Source: Rhyacophila brunnea
Lineage: Eukaryota > Arthropoda > Insecta > Trichoptera > Rhyacophilidae
Length of the DNA: 64,000 nt
Reading direction: 5' to 3'
NCBI GenBank assembly: GCA_022495005.1
Contig: JAGYXB010002032.1
Location: 62,001-126,000 of the forward strand
Both the position numbers and the translations under genes were made by a program. The notes beneath the pieces were generated by a model that was given only the letters and a program-made list of their open reading frames with translations, ran no database searches and was not told the origin of the DNA. Positions 62,871 through 64,000 of the stretch are shown piece by piece. Within the stretch, counting starts at the first letter, position 1; every line of letters starts with the position of its first letter.

Positions 62871-64000
62871 TATTTACATTATTATCTATGGGTCTGCTGA
62901 GGCTTTTCCAAGTTAAGTATGTTCAATGAATGTTACATTTTTAAATCTTGCCTACATACAGTCTAGAACACAAAATAATCAAAACTTTTAAGTTCTCTAG
63001 CTCTCTTAAATTTATATTCTTTATTTTGCAAAAATACGCGATTTTAAAAATAAAACAAACCCCGTAATAAAACTAAAATCGAAATTCCAGTATTTAAGCA
63101 TTCCCGATCCCAGGATTGCACCCATTTTAATTGAGTCGTTAAAAAGTTTGAGAACCACCTATCCAATCAATATTACTTGTAACTTGTATTGTAGAGTTGA
63201 ACTATAATTGCCCGGCAACCGCAACATCGTCATTCTCATGCATTCAATTATAATAAATAATAATATAACAGAGGTAATTTACTACAACCAGTAATTTCCG
63301 AATAAAATACTTAGAACTGTATACCTACTAACAATTAATAAAAAAATCCGAATAAAAATGAGTTGTTTCAGTTCTTGTCAAGAACTGCGCATATAACATG
63401 CCGACATTGCTGAGCAAAAAGGGCATTGTGCTTCAAATACATTATCACCACGTTATGTGCTGTCACGTGCTGTCACAGTAAGCTGCCGCTACGGAAAAAA
63501 AGTGTGTAATGTCGAATTTTGAACGAAAATATGCCGAAATCGCCAGAACAACAATGAGGTCACCTCACGCGTACCGCGCTACATAGGGAACCGCATGACT
63601 CAGTGAACTTTTTTTTTATTATTTTCTACATGCCTACACATTTTCGACCCATGTCAAAATCACGTATTCTTTGTTTTTAGTGGTTTTCTGTGTGGATTTT
63701 ATTTTAAATTATTATCCATTATCTATGGTCTGCTGGTTGGGTTCTGTTCAAAATATTATCTATGGAAAAAATACTGTAAGTAATTTTAACGTAGCACACG
63801 TAAACTTAATTGAAATTAGCATGAATAATGAATAATAATTCAAAATACTATTACATTAGAGTTGGCACTCTCTATCGTTGAATTTATAAAGAAAGTGATC
63901 ATTCAAAATATTCTGCGGAATGACGAAACCATAGACTAAATTTGTCGCCGTGACAGCGTGTGACAGTACGTGACGTGATCATAATGTATTTGAATCTTTA
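62871..64000. other. AT-rich right end with no recognised gene
   Basis: No exon of the RNF13-like gene or other family could be recognised here. A short direct repeat TGCTGTCACG occurs at about 63458-63476. Confidence 0.35.

Overview
The window is eukaryotic nuclear DNA: AT-rich, intron-bearing and very dense in transposable elements. The gene families seen (a CRAL-TRIO protein, small secreted ML/CheA-like proteins, and an RNF13/godzilla-type RING ligase) and a short interstitial (CCTAA)n tract, the telomere motif of most insects, point to an insect. The species, and even the order, cannot be fixed from the sequence alone. Almost all long open frames here are chance frames or transposon remains; the real coding sequence is split into short exons that I located by splice signals, intron phase and protein similarity.

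Host genes. (1) At the left end, one minus-strand exon (667-769) encodes the C-terminal part of a CRAL-TRIO lipid-binding domain. (2) Three places carry an exon of the same secreted-protein family. A complete four-exon gene of 231 codons lies on the plus strand (21003-29261), with signal peptide, a PNAK repeat, a two-cysteine core and a Pro/Lys tail. Two homologous minus-strand exons lie at 2752-2916 and 7164-7325, with a candidate terminal exon at 2939-3109. The family looks like the ML/MD-2-related or CheA/DUF1091 secreted lipid-binding proteins, but that is inferred. (3) A nine-exon minus-strand gene (57581 down to 43536) encodes 499 residues of an RNF13/RNF167/godzilla-type E3 ubiquitin ligase: protease-associated domain, one membrane segment, RING-H2, and an acidic/serine-rich tail with three NPF tripeptides. 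Its first exon, with the signal peptide, was not found.

Mobile DNA fills the rest. There are at least four hAT-type MITE families, many copies with exact 8-bp target duplications; a 1.3-kb hAT element and a Tigger/pogo element inside RNF13 introns; PIF/Harbinger-like MITEs with 3-bp TTA/TAA duplications; a roughly 400-bp MITE family that carries the CCTAA tracts; a tRNA-derived SINE in four copies; several LINE 3' fragments; and two large foldback structures (4.9-6.4 kb and 14.1-15.5 kb). Many elements are nested, so their order of insertion can be read. In one case a repeat is present both with and without an inserted MITE (22.6 kb versus 41.3 kb).

Layout: 1-3.1 kb, CRAL-TRIO exon and ML-like exons among repeats; 4.5-6.7 kb, SINE split by a CpG-rich foldback; 7.2 kb, ML-like exon; 7.6-20 kb, repeats including the 1.37-kb hairpin; 21-29.3 kb, complete ML-like gene; 29-43 kb, transposon-rich intergenic DNA with a cluster of hAT MITEs at 31-36 kb; 43.5-57.6 kb, RNF13-like gene with transposon-filled introns; 57.8-64 kb, MITEs, LINE relic and SINE.
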